From positions 62,001-126,000 of the forward strand of contig JAGXRK010000051.1 of the NCBI GenBank assembly GCA_018335755.1: a stretch of 64,000 nucleotides of DNA, in the 5' to 3' direction. Shown here one piece after another: positions 27,327-35,652 of the stretch. Made by a program: the position numbers and the translations under genes. The notes below the pieces were generated by a model. That model searched no databases. It saw nothing but the letters and a program-made list of their open reading frames with translations, and was not told the origin of the DNA. The stretch comes from Ignavibacterium sp. (GTDB lineage Bacteria > Bacteroidota > Ignavibacteria > Ignavibacteriales > Ignavibacteriaceae). Position 1 is the stretch's first letter. The number at the start of each line of letters is the position of its first letter.

Positions 27327-30308
27327 TTAATTTTGATTTACTTCGGGCTCAACAGTTTCTTTACCATCGGCCATGCGCTGATAGCGCTCAATTTCTGTAC
27401 GTATATTCGGGTCATTCGGGAACACTTTTGCAAGCTGTTGATATAACTCAACAAGTTTTTTGTAGTTACCTTGTGATTCATATATCATAAATAACATTCT
27501 ATAAGGATTATACATTGATTGTGTATCGGTCGGATCTTTGGCTATTCTTTCCCATGCCTTTTCCTCAACTTCGGCAGCGATTTTCTCATACTGCTCAACA
27601 CCCCCAGCGCTACGGTAAAGCGAACCGATTTCATACAACAGTCCGTAATCCATTTCAATATTCCAGCGGGGGATTTTCTGTTCCATCATATCAAGAGTTT
27701 GAATAGCCAGATCATTTTTTCCTGTGTTTAAATAGTGCAGAGTCATTCTTAAGAAAGAATTTCTGTAGTTCATAGTCATTCTCTTATGATTATCATCAAG
27801 AAAGATGGACGGATCATTCAAACCACGGAATTTAAAGCCGGGCTGAAAATCTCTGCTAAAGCCGGGGTTTTCAATTAATTGTGCCTGCAATATATTGGGC
27901 TCAATAAATTCAACACCGGGTTTTCTTCTTTCCGGAACAAAACGGAACGCCATTCCCTCCATTCGTAAATAATCCTGCATTCCTATCTTGCTGTCATCTG
28001 CACAAGTTACTGCAAAGTAAATTGGTCTTTGCCAGTTATTTGCCTCTATAAGTTCTTTTACCATTAAGTCCTGAACACGGACAGCCTGAATATTTCCAAA
28101 GCTTAAAGTGGGATTCATTGTCCAGGTTATTGAGCCTTCCTGAATAACGGAAGAATCGCGAATATTAAGTCCTTGCTTTAAGTCATACATTGTCTGAATC
28201 TGAGCTTCGTTTGGCGGAGGAATTGTTATTTGCTGCGGAGTCCATTGCACAGGTCTGATCTGAGCAATCTGCGCGTCACTTAAACGTATGCTTATTGTAC
28301 CCACACCATAGGGGTCGTTATGTTTCATATGGCGTATGTACCAGTCAGTATTTAGAAGACTAAGATTGACTACCTTAACATCTCTTCTTACTCCTTCAAC
28401 ATCCTGCAGATACCAAAGAGGAAAAGTATCGTTATCACCATTGGTAAAAAGAATTCCATTTGGTGCACAGCTTTGAAGCAGATTGTATGAATAATCCCAC
28501 GGAACCCAGTTATTTGATCTGTCGTGAGTAAAGTAGTTTGCCTGAACCATTCTAACAGGAATAAGAATGATACCGAAGGCAAGGATACCATATACAGCAG
28601 CATTGCGCAGAGCGTTGCCATTAAGCTTGCTCATTGCCAAATCAATCAGCCCCCTTATACCTAGCGCAATCCAGGCAGCATAAACGAAAAATGCTCCGAC
28701 ATAAAAATAATCTCTTTCTCTTGGCTGAGGCTGCTGCTGGTTCTGGTAGAAGGCAGTCAGATACCCCATAAGAATAAACATTATCATAAAAACTGAAGCC
28801 ATCTTCCAGTCTTTTCTGAAGTGAAAATAAATACCAAGCAATCCTATTAAAAACGGAATTCCAAAAAGCGAATCTTTTACATCGCCGGCAAAATTAACGG
28901 CCATTAGTTTTCCAAACACGTTTCCAATTCCATTAAATGGAGCTATGTTAGCTCCCTGATCCTGCGACCAGCCCTCCCGTCCGGCAAAATTCCATAACAG
29001 ATATCTAGTCATCATGTGATTCATCTGATAAGTGTAGAAGAAATCAAGATCGGAAGAGTAGTTATTATAAACAACCTGCTGATGAGGCTCAGTAGCAAAC
29101 CTTCTTTTAAAAGTTGGAAAATCACCATACTGTTCACGGCCCAGATATTTTACAAGCTCAGTAAAGTTATTTGGTTCGTTTTCGTTCATTGGAGGATTCT
29201 GATTTGAGCGAATTATTACCATTGCATAGGTTGTAAAGCCTACCAGTATAAAAATAGCGGACATAAATGCAAGATGAAGAGTTGGCTTTTTATTTTGAAC
29301 CGCATATCTTACACCCAGCCCAAGGGCTGCAAAAATCACAAACAAGATGATAAGCTCAAGCACTACATTATCTCCGCCAATGGCAACCATAAGTTGAGGA
29401 ACAAGCTTTACAATACCAGGGTATGTTGCGAACAGAGCAACGCCGCCGATTATTAATGGTAAATAAAACGAATTTCTGTTAAACAGTTTTTTCCAAAAAA
29501 CAGCCATAATGATAGCGCTCAATCCGGCAATAACAAGTTTGAAGCGGCTGTCAAATTCCTGATATTCTTCCGGAGACGGGGGGGATAATGATTTTTCTCC
29601 AGACCACCACACCACCGCAACCAGCAGAACAATAGCTGCGTGTGCCCAGAAAATGTAAGATGTTTTTTTGCATGCCTCTTCATCTTCCATATATTTTCTG
29701 AACATTACGATCATAACAACCGGAACAATTGCAAGCACGCTCATAAGGTGTACGCCGGTTGAAAGACCTATAAGGTAAGCAATCATTAGAAGATATTTTT
29801 CATTATCTCTGGCATCAGCACGTTCATTCCACCGCATGACAAGATACACAACAGCAGCAAATAAAAAAGTACTGAAGGCATATACTTCCGCTTCCACGCC
29901 ACTAAACCAAAATGTATCGCTGAAAGAAAATGCCAGGGCACCAATAGCAGCAGAAGTATAGGTTCCTACTGCATCAAAAAGATTTTCCGGTTTTCTTCCT
30001 TTGTAATTGTTAATAAGTTTAACGGCTACAAGATATAAGAGCAGAACAGAAAGCGCACTGGAAATAACAGAAAGCAGGTTTACCCTGAAACCTATGTTTT
30101 CACCCAGGGGCAATTGCGCAAAGATGTTTCCAACCAATAGAAAGAATGGTGTGCCCGGAGGATGAGGAACCTGAAGATAATATGCGGCTGCAATAAACTC
30201 ACCGCAATCCCAGAAGGAAACCGACGGCTGAACAGTTAAGTAAAGAACGATCAGCGAAATAAGAAAAACAACCGCTGCAAATATTTTATTAACTATACTT
30301 AAATTCAT
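27327..30308 (-). CDS. DUF2723 multi-pass membrane protein (putative lipid-linked glycosyltransferase) with C-terminal TPR-like region
   Basis: The 993 residues begin with the DUF2723 block: SFWDCGEFIAAAYYLQVPHPPGTPFF, where the Asp/Glu after the first helix is the presumed catalytic acid by analogy with GT-C protein O-mannosyltransferases. About a dozen helices follow to residue 570. A soluble part contains FTNGDNDTFPLWYLQDVEG, and the last 200 residues form helical repeats. DUF2723 proteins are large envelope proteins abundant in Bacteroidota; sugar transfer from a lipid donor is inferred. It is the gene immediately upstream of gyrA. Confidence 0.85.
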   Translation of the reverse strand: MNLSIVNKIFAAVVFLISLIVLYLTVQPSVSFWDCGEFIAAAYYLQVPHPPGTPFFLLVGNIFAQLPLGENIGFRVNLLSVISSALSVLLLYLVAVKLINNYKGRKPENLFDAVGTYTSAAIGALAFSFSDTFWFSGVEAEVYAFSTFLFAAVVYLVMRWNERADARDNEKYLLMIAYLIGLSTGVHLMSVLAIVPVVMIVMFRKYMEDEEACKKTSYIFWAHAAIVLLVAVVWWSGEKSLSPPSPEEYQEFDSRFKLVIAGLSAIIMAVFWKKLFNRNSFYLPLIIGGVALFATYPGIVKLVPQLMVAIGGDNVVLELIILFVIFAALGLGVRYAVQNKKPTLHLAFMSAIFILVGFTTYAMVIIRSNQNPPMNENEPNNFTELVKYLGREQYGDFPTFKRRFATEPHQQVVYNNYSSDLDFFYTYQMNHMMTRYLLWNFAGREGWSQDQGANIAPFNGIGNVFGKLMAVNFAGDVKDSLFGIPFLIGLLGIYFHFRKDWKMASVFMIMFILMGYLTAFYQNQQQPQPRERDYFYVGAFFVYAAWIALGIRGLIDLAMSKLNGNALRNAAVYGILAFGIILIPVRMVQANYFTHDRSNNWVPWDYSYNLLQSCAPNGILFTNGDNDTFPLWYLQDVEGVRRDVKVVNLSLLNTDWYIRHMKHNDPYGVGTISIRLSDAQIAQIRPVQWTPQQITIPPPNEAQIQTMYDLKQGLNIRDSSVIQEGSITWTMNPTLSFGNIQAVRVQDLMVKELIEANNWQRPIYFAVTCADDSKIGMQDYLRMEGMAFRFVPERRKPGVEFIEPNILQAQLIENPGFSRDFQPGFKFRGLNDPSIFLDDNHKRMTMNYRNSFLRMTLHYLNTGKNDLAIQTLDMMEQKIPRWNIEMDYGLLYEIGSLYRSAGGVEQYEKIAAEVEEKAWERIAKDPTDTQSMYNPYRMLFMIYESQGNYKKLVELYQQLAKVFPNDPNIRTEIERYQRMADGKETVEPEVNQN

Positions 30309-30400
30309 TTTTACCTCAAAAATGATACTGAATATAAAAATAGCTCAATGGGTTATTATCAAGCAATGTTAAAATGATTTTGTGCTTTGAAGGGAAACAG

Positions 30401-30625
30401 TCATTCGTCGCTTTTCTTAAAGAAATGGTCATACTTCGATTTATCAACAGCCTGATGATATTTGTTATATAATTCCTTTAGTCTTCTCATAGAAAGTGAG
30501 TCAAAATCCTCGTCGTCTTTCTGCCTTTTGATGAACATTTTGTACTCTTCTAACTCGTTGGGCTCTAATTTGTTCAGATACTTTTTAAGTCCGTCGAGCA
30601 GTTTTTGCTGATCGCGATAAGACAT
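30401..30625 (-). CDS. Small charged helical protein of unknown function
   Basis: Start set at the ATG at 30625, since the upstream frame to 30754 encodes a Phe/Ser-rich stretch unlike protein. The 74 residues are very rich in Lys, Asp and Glu (RDQQKLLDGLKKYLNKLEP, RLKELYNKYHQ) and likely form two or three helices. I do not recognise a family. Cytoplasmic. It precedes the DUF2723 gene by 92 bp on the same strand. Confidence 0.55.
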   Translation of the reverse strand: MSYRDQQKLLDGLKKYLNKLEPNELEEYKMFIKRQKDDEDFDSLSMRRLKELYNKYHQAVDKSKYDHFFKKSDE

Positions 30626-30832
30626 TTTATGCCTCAAGAAAAAGTTATTTTTAACGGCATAAAATAAGGAATATTGATGTAGTATTGAAATAAAAAAATG
30701 CTCATTATTGGAAGAAAACAGTATAAAAACAAAGGTACTTTTAGACAAAAACACTATGGTTGAGAATCCGTATTTACTTTCTTCTTTACACTCAAATTAT
30801 TAGAATACCGTATCAATTTATGGAGATTATTT

Positions 30833-31336
30833 ATGCTGAAATTATTAATCGTTGTATTCCTTTTTTCATCGTTAACATACGCACAAAGCAAAACAGATCC
30901 TGAAAAAATAAAATCTCAAAAAATCCGCACAGCAACTAAAATTGCAACAGACCTGAAAGGGGCAGAAAACTTTACACCAAGACCAGTAAGTACAATAATT
31001 TATGACGAAGAAGGTAGGCAGACAGAGTTTATAAAATATGACCAGAGTGGAAATATAGAAATTCATTATTATTATAAATATGATGATCGCGGAAATACAA
31101 TAGAAGTAATCGGATTAAAAGCAGATGGTTCTCTTGGCAACAGATGGACTTACGAGCATGACGAAAACAACAATATTGTTCGTCAAACGTCATATAGACC
31201 CGATGGATTGGTTGGAAGAGATTACGTCTTTAGTTATGATGAAAGTGGAATAACACAAACAGAGCTTATTTATGACAGCAAACATTTAATAGAACAGGCC
31301 GAATACAGATACGAATTTTATAATGATGAAGATTAA
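30833..31336 (+). CDS. Exported protein with YD/RHS-like repeats
   Basis: The 167-residue product carries a signal peptide (cleavage near LTYAQ, residue 18) and then repeated short strands of the pattern YDxxGN or YDExGR: IIYDEEGRQTEFIKYDQSGN, KYDDRGNTIEV, YEHDENNNIVRQT, FSYDESGITQT. This is the RHS/YD-repeat or MORN-like pattern seen in secreted Bacteroidota proteins. Four to six repeats would build a small beta-solenoid. GGAG lies about 8 bp before the start. The gene ends at a strong terminator. Confidence 0.7.
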   Translation: MLKLLIVVFLFSSLTYAQSKTDPEKIKSQKIRTATKIATDLKGAENFTPRPVSTIIYDEEGRQTEFIKYDQSGNIEIHYYYKYDDRGNTIEVIGLKADGSLGNRWTYEHDENNNIVRQTSYRPDGLVGRDYVFSYDESGITQTELIYDSKHLIEQAEYRYEFYNDED

Positions 31337-31356
31337 CCACGATTAGGGCTAAAAGG

Positions 31357-31389
31357 AAAAAGGTCGAAGCGATTAACTTCGACCTTTTT
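31357..31389. terminator. Bidirectional intrinsic terminator
   Basis: AAAAAGGTCGAAG (31357-31369) pairs perfectly with CTTCGACCTTTTT (31377-31389) around a 7-nt loop. The A-tract on one side and T-tract on the other make it work in both directions, closing both the YD-repeat gene and the convergent AbgT gene. Confidence 0.88.
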
Positions 31390-31392
31390 ATT

Positions 31393-32916
31393 TTATGGTA
31401 TATAATAAAGCGGTGCGTCCGGTCCTAGCGGAATATCAAACACAATCCACGCAATAAGCATAGGAATTCTAACCAGCGCAAAAATTATTGCGTAAGGAAG
31501 CATTACAGAAATTATAGTACCTATTCCAATATCTTTCTGATATTTCTGTGCAAAGACTATTATCAGCGGGAAGTAAGGCAATAGCGGTGTTAATATATTG
31601 GTGTATGAATCACCTATCCTGTAAGCCGCCTGGGTTAACTCGGGAGAGTATCCCATAAGCATTAGCATAGGAACAAATATTGGAGCCATAATAGCCCACT
31701 TAGCCGAAGCACTGCCAATAATAATATTTATAAATGAAGATACGAGAACAAAAGCAACAATTAGCGGTATGCCCGTAAATCCTATACTTTGTAATGTATC
31801 TGCACCGGAGATTGCAAATATCAGTCCGAGGTTTGACCAGTTAAAGTAGGCAACAAACTGAGCAGCGGCAAAAGAAAGAACGATATACCCGCCCATACTT
31901 GCCATTGAGTCAGCAGTCATCTTTGCAACTTCTTTGTCGGTCTTAATTGATTTTGTAATTAAGCCATAAACCAACCCGGGAATAAAAAAGACAAACAACA
32001 TCAACGCAACTATGCTTGTAAAGAAAGGAGAAAAAGAACCTTCTTCACCGCGAAGCACGCCGTTCTCAGGAATGAACATATATCCGATTACTGCAAGAGT
32101 AACCAAAACAGAAATGCCCGCCCAGCGCAGGCCTTTTCTTTCAATATCAGTCAACTCCTTCGGTGTGTCATCGGTCTCTTCAACTTTTCCAATATACTTA
32201 CCCAAACGGGGCTCGACAATTTTTTCGGTTACATAAGTTCCTGCCAATCCAACTACAGGAACGGATGCTGCCATCAGGTACCAGTTAGCAGTGGCATCAA
32301 CAACATAAGTTGGATCCATTATTCTTGCGGCAGGTTGAGTAAATGCTGCAATAAGAGGATCAAGGCTGGTTAAAAAGATATTTGCCCCGAATCCGCCCGA
32401 AACACCAGCAAACGCGGCGGCAAGCCCCACTATAGGATGCCGGCCCATCCCATAAAAAATTGCTGCACCAAGTGGAATCAATACAACATATCCTGCATCA
32501 GCGGCTAAGCTGGAAAGCATTCCTGCAGTAACAATGCTGAAAGTTATTAGGCCCCTTGGAACGCTTGCTACAAAAGCTTTCAGCGAAGCGGCAATCAAGC
32601 CAGTTCGCTCTGCCACACCGATTCCGATCATCACAACCAGAACAAGACCTAACGGCGGGAAGTCAGTAAACACTTTAACCATGCTTACAAAAATTCTCTG
32701 AATACCTTCGCCGCTCAGAAGGTTAACCGCCTTAATTTCTTCTTTGCTGCCGGGATGAACGGCGCTTACGCCAATCATTGAGAATATCCATGAGGCAATG
32801 AGAACAAAAAACACAAGGATAACGAATAAAGTTACCGGCTGAGGCAGTTTATTACCAGCCCGCTCAACCTTGTCGAGCATCCTTTGAAATAAACCCCTTT
32901 TTACAATTTCCGTCAT
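31393..32916 (-). CDS. AbgT-family transporter
   Basis: The 507-residue membrane protein has the AbgT layout: N-terminal VERAGNKLPQPVTLFVILV, a conserved LPQPVTLF-type entry, and later GMLSSLAADAGYVVLIPLGA and SASAKWAIMAPIFVPMLM, with reentrant hairpins. E. coli AbgT takes up p-aminobenzoyl-glutamate; other members export sulfonamides, so direction here is open. The helix-loop WAIMAPIFVPM is the substrate site. The gene lies alone between a terminator and a 340-bp gap. Confidence 0.92.
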   Translation of the reverse strand: MTEIVKRGLFQRMLDKVERAGNKLPQPVTLFVILVFFVLIASWIFSMIGVSAVHPGSKEEIKAVNLLSGEGIQRIFVSMVKVFTDFPPLGLVLVVMIGIGVAERTGLIAASLKAFVASVPRGLITFSIVTAGMLSSLAADAGYVVLIPLGAAIFYGMGRHPIVGLAAAFAGVSGGFGANIFLTSLDPLIAAFTQPAARIMDPTYVVDATANWYLMAASVPVVGLAGTYVTEKIVEPRLGKYIGKVEETDDTPKELTDIERKGLRWAGISVLVTLAVIGYMFIPENGVLRGEEGSFSPFFTSIVALMLFVFFIPGLVYGLITKSIKTDKEVAKMTADSMASMGGYIVLSFAAAQFVAYFNWSNLGLIFAISGADTLQSIGFTGIPLIVAFVLVSSFINIIIGSASAKWAIMAPIFVPMLMLMGYSPELTQAAYRIGDSYTNILTPLLPYFPLIIVFAQKYQKDIGIGTIISVMLPYAIIFALVRIPMLIAWIVFDIPLGPDAPLYYIP

Positions 32917-33256
32917 AGTTTTCCTTTCAAAGTGTTAGAGTATAAGTTGTTTATATATAAAACTAAGTTGAAATAATATTTTCAGATAATCAGAAAGAAT
33001 CCGGACAGCTAACCGTTACCCTCAATTTCTATAAAAAACAGAAAACCTTTGGGCGGATTTTTTAAAAATAAAAAGCACCTAAAATATAGAATGCTTACAA
33101 TAGCATAACAAGTTTTTTTATTGTTTAATGCTAAAATTTTTGAAGGACATAAAATGTCAAAACAAGAAAGCTTTTTAGGTTAAAGTCAATAATAATATAT
33201 TTGTCTATGTGTTTTTATCATCAACGAGATTTATTTTATTATAGCAAGGAAACAAA
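32917..33256. other. 340-bp intergenic region between divergent genes
   Basis: No gene of convincing length is visible. The stretch is AT-rich and must hold promoters for both the AbgT transporter (leftward) and the NlpE-like lipoprotein (rightward). TATATTTG at 33196-33203 matches the Bacteroidota -7 element TAnnTTTG, 53 bp before the lipoprotein start, but I see no clear -33 partner. Confidence 0.5.
33196..33203 (+). promoter_or_regulatory. Candidate Bacteroidota-type -7 element
   Basis: TATATTTG agrees with TAnnTTTG. The distance to the next start codon (53 bp) is suitable. Only a single element is visible, in AT-rich DNA. Confidence 0.25.
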
Positions 33257-34354
33257 ATGAAGTTTATGTATTTAATAGTTCTTGTTGTTATGCTTGTCTG
33301 CGGCTGCAGTCAAAAAAATAAAGTTGTTAAGGACCCCGATCCCGGTGTTATAGCAGCATTTACAGGAGACTGGTTTGGCGAATTACCCTGTGCAGATTGT
33401 GCGGGCATTTCATATAAGCTTTCACTTAATTCTGATATGACATACAGCGATGTTTCTGTATACCGAGGCAAAGATGAGAACCCGTTTTTTGAATCAGGTA
33501 CCTGGAAACTATTATCCGACAGCACATTTTCTCTTTCCGGTTCTGAAAGAAAATTTTTATTTAGTAGTAACGAACTGATAATGCTGGATTTAGAAGGGAA
33601 CAGAATTGAAGCAGGGTTTTCGGATATGTATCATCTGCGAAAAGAAGTTGTTGAAGAAAATCCCGATATCTATAAAAGAAAATTTGATGAAGGAATAGAT
33701 TTTACAGCTCGCGGCAACGAGCCCTTCTGGTCAGCGGATATAGATTTCGATAAAGGAATAAAATTCATATCAATGACAGATATTACTGAATTAGCTGCAC
33801 CGGTTACAGATGTTATTGAAAAACAAAACGGAGATGTAGTTCGTTATCATGGCGTTACTCAGACTGGCGAAATAATTGTTACAATTTCAAAAGAATCCTG
33901 TTTTGATAATATGTCCGGTGAAAAATTCTCTCATACAGTTATTGTTCGTGCAAAGAAATACCCAGATGATGAATTATTAGAGTTTACGGGATGCGGTAAG
34001 TATTTGATGGATATAAGCTTAAACGATATCTGGGTTATGCAGGAAATGACCGGCGTTGTTTTGAAGAAAGAAGATCTTAGCAAAGGATTACCCTTGTTTG
34101 AGTTTCATCTACGGGATAATTTTTTTAGTGGACATGCCGGATGTAATCAAATGACGGGAGCAATAAAAGTGGAAGGAAACAAAATTAAATTCGGACCAAT
34201 TGCCAGCACCAAAATGGCCTGTCCGAATATGGAAGTTGAACAGGCGGTAAGCAATGCCTTGTCGAATAAAACAATTACATACCTTGTTGAAAACATGAAG
34301 TTAACTCTTGTTGCTGAAAATGATGTTAAGATGATATTTAGAAAAGTTGATTAG
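33257..34354 (+). CDS. Three-part envelope lipoprotein: NlpE-like, COG3650-like and META (HslJ) domains
   Basis: The 365-residue protein has a lipobox LVCGC (Cys near residue 17). Domain 1 (about 30-130) resembles the NlpE N-domain, with the CADC pair (LPCADCAGISY). Domain 2 (about 140-250) contains FTARGNEPFWSADI, typical of COG3650 lipoproteins. Domain 3 (about 255-365) is a META/HslJ domain with GHAGCNQMTGAIKVEG and ACPNMEVEQA. In E. coli, NlpE senses surface contact and copper for Cpx, and HslJ aids novobiocin tolerance. This fusion suggests an envelope-stress role. It is convergent with the next small lipoprotein. Confidence 0.85.
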   Translation: MKFMYLIVLVVMLVCGCSQKNKVVKDPDPGVIAAFTGDWFGELPCADCAGISYKLSLNSDMTYSDVSVYRGKDENPFFESGTWKLLSDSTFSLSGSERKFLFSSNELIMLDLEGNRIEAGFSDMYHLRKEVVEENPDIYKRKFDEGIDFTARGNEPFWSADIDFDKGIKFISMTDITELAAPVTDVIEKQNGDVVRYHGVTQTGEIIVTISKESCFDNMSGEKFSHTVIVRAKKYPDDELLEFTGCGKYLMDISLNDIWVMQEMTGVVLKKEDLSKGLPLFEFHLRDNFFSGHAGCNQMTGAIKVEGNKIKFGPIASTKMACPNMEVEQAVSNALSNKTITYLVENMKLTLVAENDVKMIFRKVD

Positions 34355-34366
34355 CCTGAACAGTCA

Positions 34367-34792
34367 TTATTCATCAATCCGATGATATAGTTCGCTAAAA
34401 CCATCGTAAAAATTATCGGCAAGTGATAGTGTGTTTTCTGTCAAACGAAAAATTGCTTTCGGAAAAGAGCTGGTGCCATCAATAATAAAGTATAAACTAT
34501 CGGCGGAATAGATAGACAAATCTTTTTTTAGTTTAAAAGATCTTGAAGAAATTAAACTATCTCCAATATAAGACTCAATTTTATCCGGTTTAACAAAACG
34601 CAAAATTTTTACAGGCTCGTTTTCTTTCGGAGTTATTGTACTACCGTCGATTCCCCCACTGCTCTGCACCCAAATCCACTTACCGTAAAGCATAGGAAGT
34701 TCTTCGTTTTGATTATTTGTATTGCAGGAAGTAAAAATCAGGATGATTAAACCCAATAAGATCGGTTTAAGGCTCATAACAGTTCTTTTCAT
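34367..34792 (-). CDS. Small lipoprotein, lipocalin-like
   Basis: The 141-residue protein has a signal peptide and lipobox IFTSC (Cys near residue 23). The mature part begins with Asn-rich spacer and then GKWIWVQSSGG, a pattern seen at the first strand of small lipocalin-like domains (W at the barrel bottom), followed by alternating strands ending in LYHRIDE. No specific family is certain. It is convergent with the NlpE/META gene and separated from it by 12 bp. Confidence 0.6.
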   Translation of the reverse strand: MKRTVMSLKPILLGLIILIFTSCNTNNQNEELPMLYGKWIWVQSSGGIDGSTITPKENEPVKILRFVKPDKIESYIGDSLISSRSFKLKKDLSIYSADSLYFIIDGTSSFPKAIFRLTENTLSLADNFYDGFSELYHRIDE

Positions 34793-34838
34793 TTTAGTGA
34801 TGAAGGAAATTTTATTTATAAAAACTCATTAAAAAACA

Positions 34839-35573
34839 TTACCAGCCCCACCCTATTCTGGATATGAATATGTCTTTTAGGTTTTTTGTGGTTGTTCCTT
34901 GAATAATGTCAAATCCATCCTGTGATGATCGTGCAATTTCGATTTCATCTTCAAAAAGACTTTCGGCAGAAAAGAAAATTTCAAAACTTTTTATTTGATT
35001 GACTCTGTACAAATCCTGATGATAACAGTCAAGTATCATTTCGATGTATCGGGTGTTATTTACATGCTGATTGATATCAACATCTGCATATCTGAACTTT
35101 TTATGAAAAAGAATTTCTTTGGTGGCACCGGCAACAATTTTATCCGGTAAATTATTGACAGCAATCATGTCCGGCAGATAATTAATTTTCTTCGGAAGTT
35201 TTTTTGTATCCGTAATTCTTTTTGATTTTGTATTAATTGGAAGCCACGCACTTGTAGCATTTAATAAAATATTCCCGCTCCCGCCCTGCATTGAATAATC
35301 TCGCATTGAGTAAAGCTTGAATTTGCATCTGGGCCAGGTTTTGATGTTTACGGAATCTCCGAATGCCGGATATCTTTCAATGTTTAGTTTTACCCAGGAA
35401 AGCACCCAGCCGAGATCGAGTTTGTTCAAATCCCTGAAACCAAGACCCAGCTGATCAGCGTGAACAGACGCTACATCCTGCAGCATATTAAAGACAGAGC
35501 TGATTTTAATTTTATTATTAAAATCAACATCATAAGCACGAATGGTTTTTGTTTCTTCGTAATAGTTGTTCAA
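34839..35573 (-). CDS. Acyl-ACP thioesterase (FatA-like, double hotdog)
   Basis: The 244 residues hold two tandem hotdog domains: NYYEETKTIRAYDVDFNNKI in the first, and DVDINQHVNNTRYIEMILD with the catalytic Asn-His in the second. This is the layout of PF01643 acyl-ACP thioesterases. It would release fatty acids from acyl carrier protein in the cytoplasm. It stands alone; the following gap contains a long inverted repeat. Confidence 0.87.
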   Translation of the reverse strand: MNNYYEETKTIRAYDVDFNNKIKISSVFNMLQDVASVHADQLGLGFRDLNKLDLGWVLSWVKLNIERYPAFGDSVNIKTWPRCKFKLYSMRDYSMQGGSGNILLNATSAWLPINTKSKRITDTKKLPKKINYLPDMIAVNNLPDKIVAGATKEILFHKKFRYADVDINQHVNNTRYIEMILDCYHQDLYRVNQIKSFEIFFSAESLFEDEIEIARSSQDGFDIIQGTTTKNLKDIFISRIGWGW

Positions 35574-35592
35574 AGTACAGCACTTAATGTGC

Positions 35593-35638
35593 AGAGACGT
35601 TGCTTTTTACAGATTTTTCAAATGGAAGCAACGTCTCT
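35593..35638. repeat. Inverted repeat with perfect 12-bp arms
   Basis: AGAGACGTTGCT (35593-35604) and AGCAACGTCTCT (35627-35638) are exact reverse complements around a 22-nt spacer. It lies between two minus-strand genes and looks like one of the dispersed GTAGAGACG-type palindromes found in many Bacteroidota-like genomes (general knowledge). Confidence 0.8.
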
Positions 35639-35652
35639 ACTAAAAAAATAAT

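Noticed and set aside
30626-30754. N-terminal extension of the small charged protein at 30401
   Set aside because: The added 43 residues are Phe/Ser-rich and unlike the rest. A better start is at 30625.
32917-33256. Small RNA or riboswitch in the 340-bp gap
   Set aside because: No extended stem, known aptamer pattern or terminator was found there.
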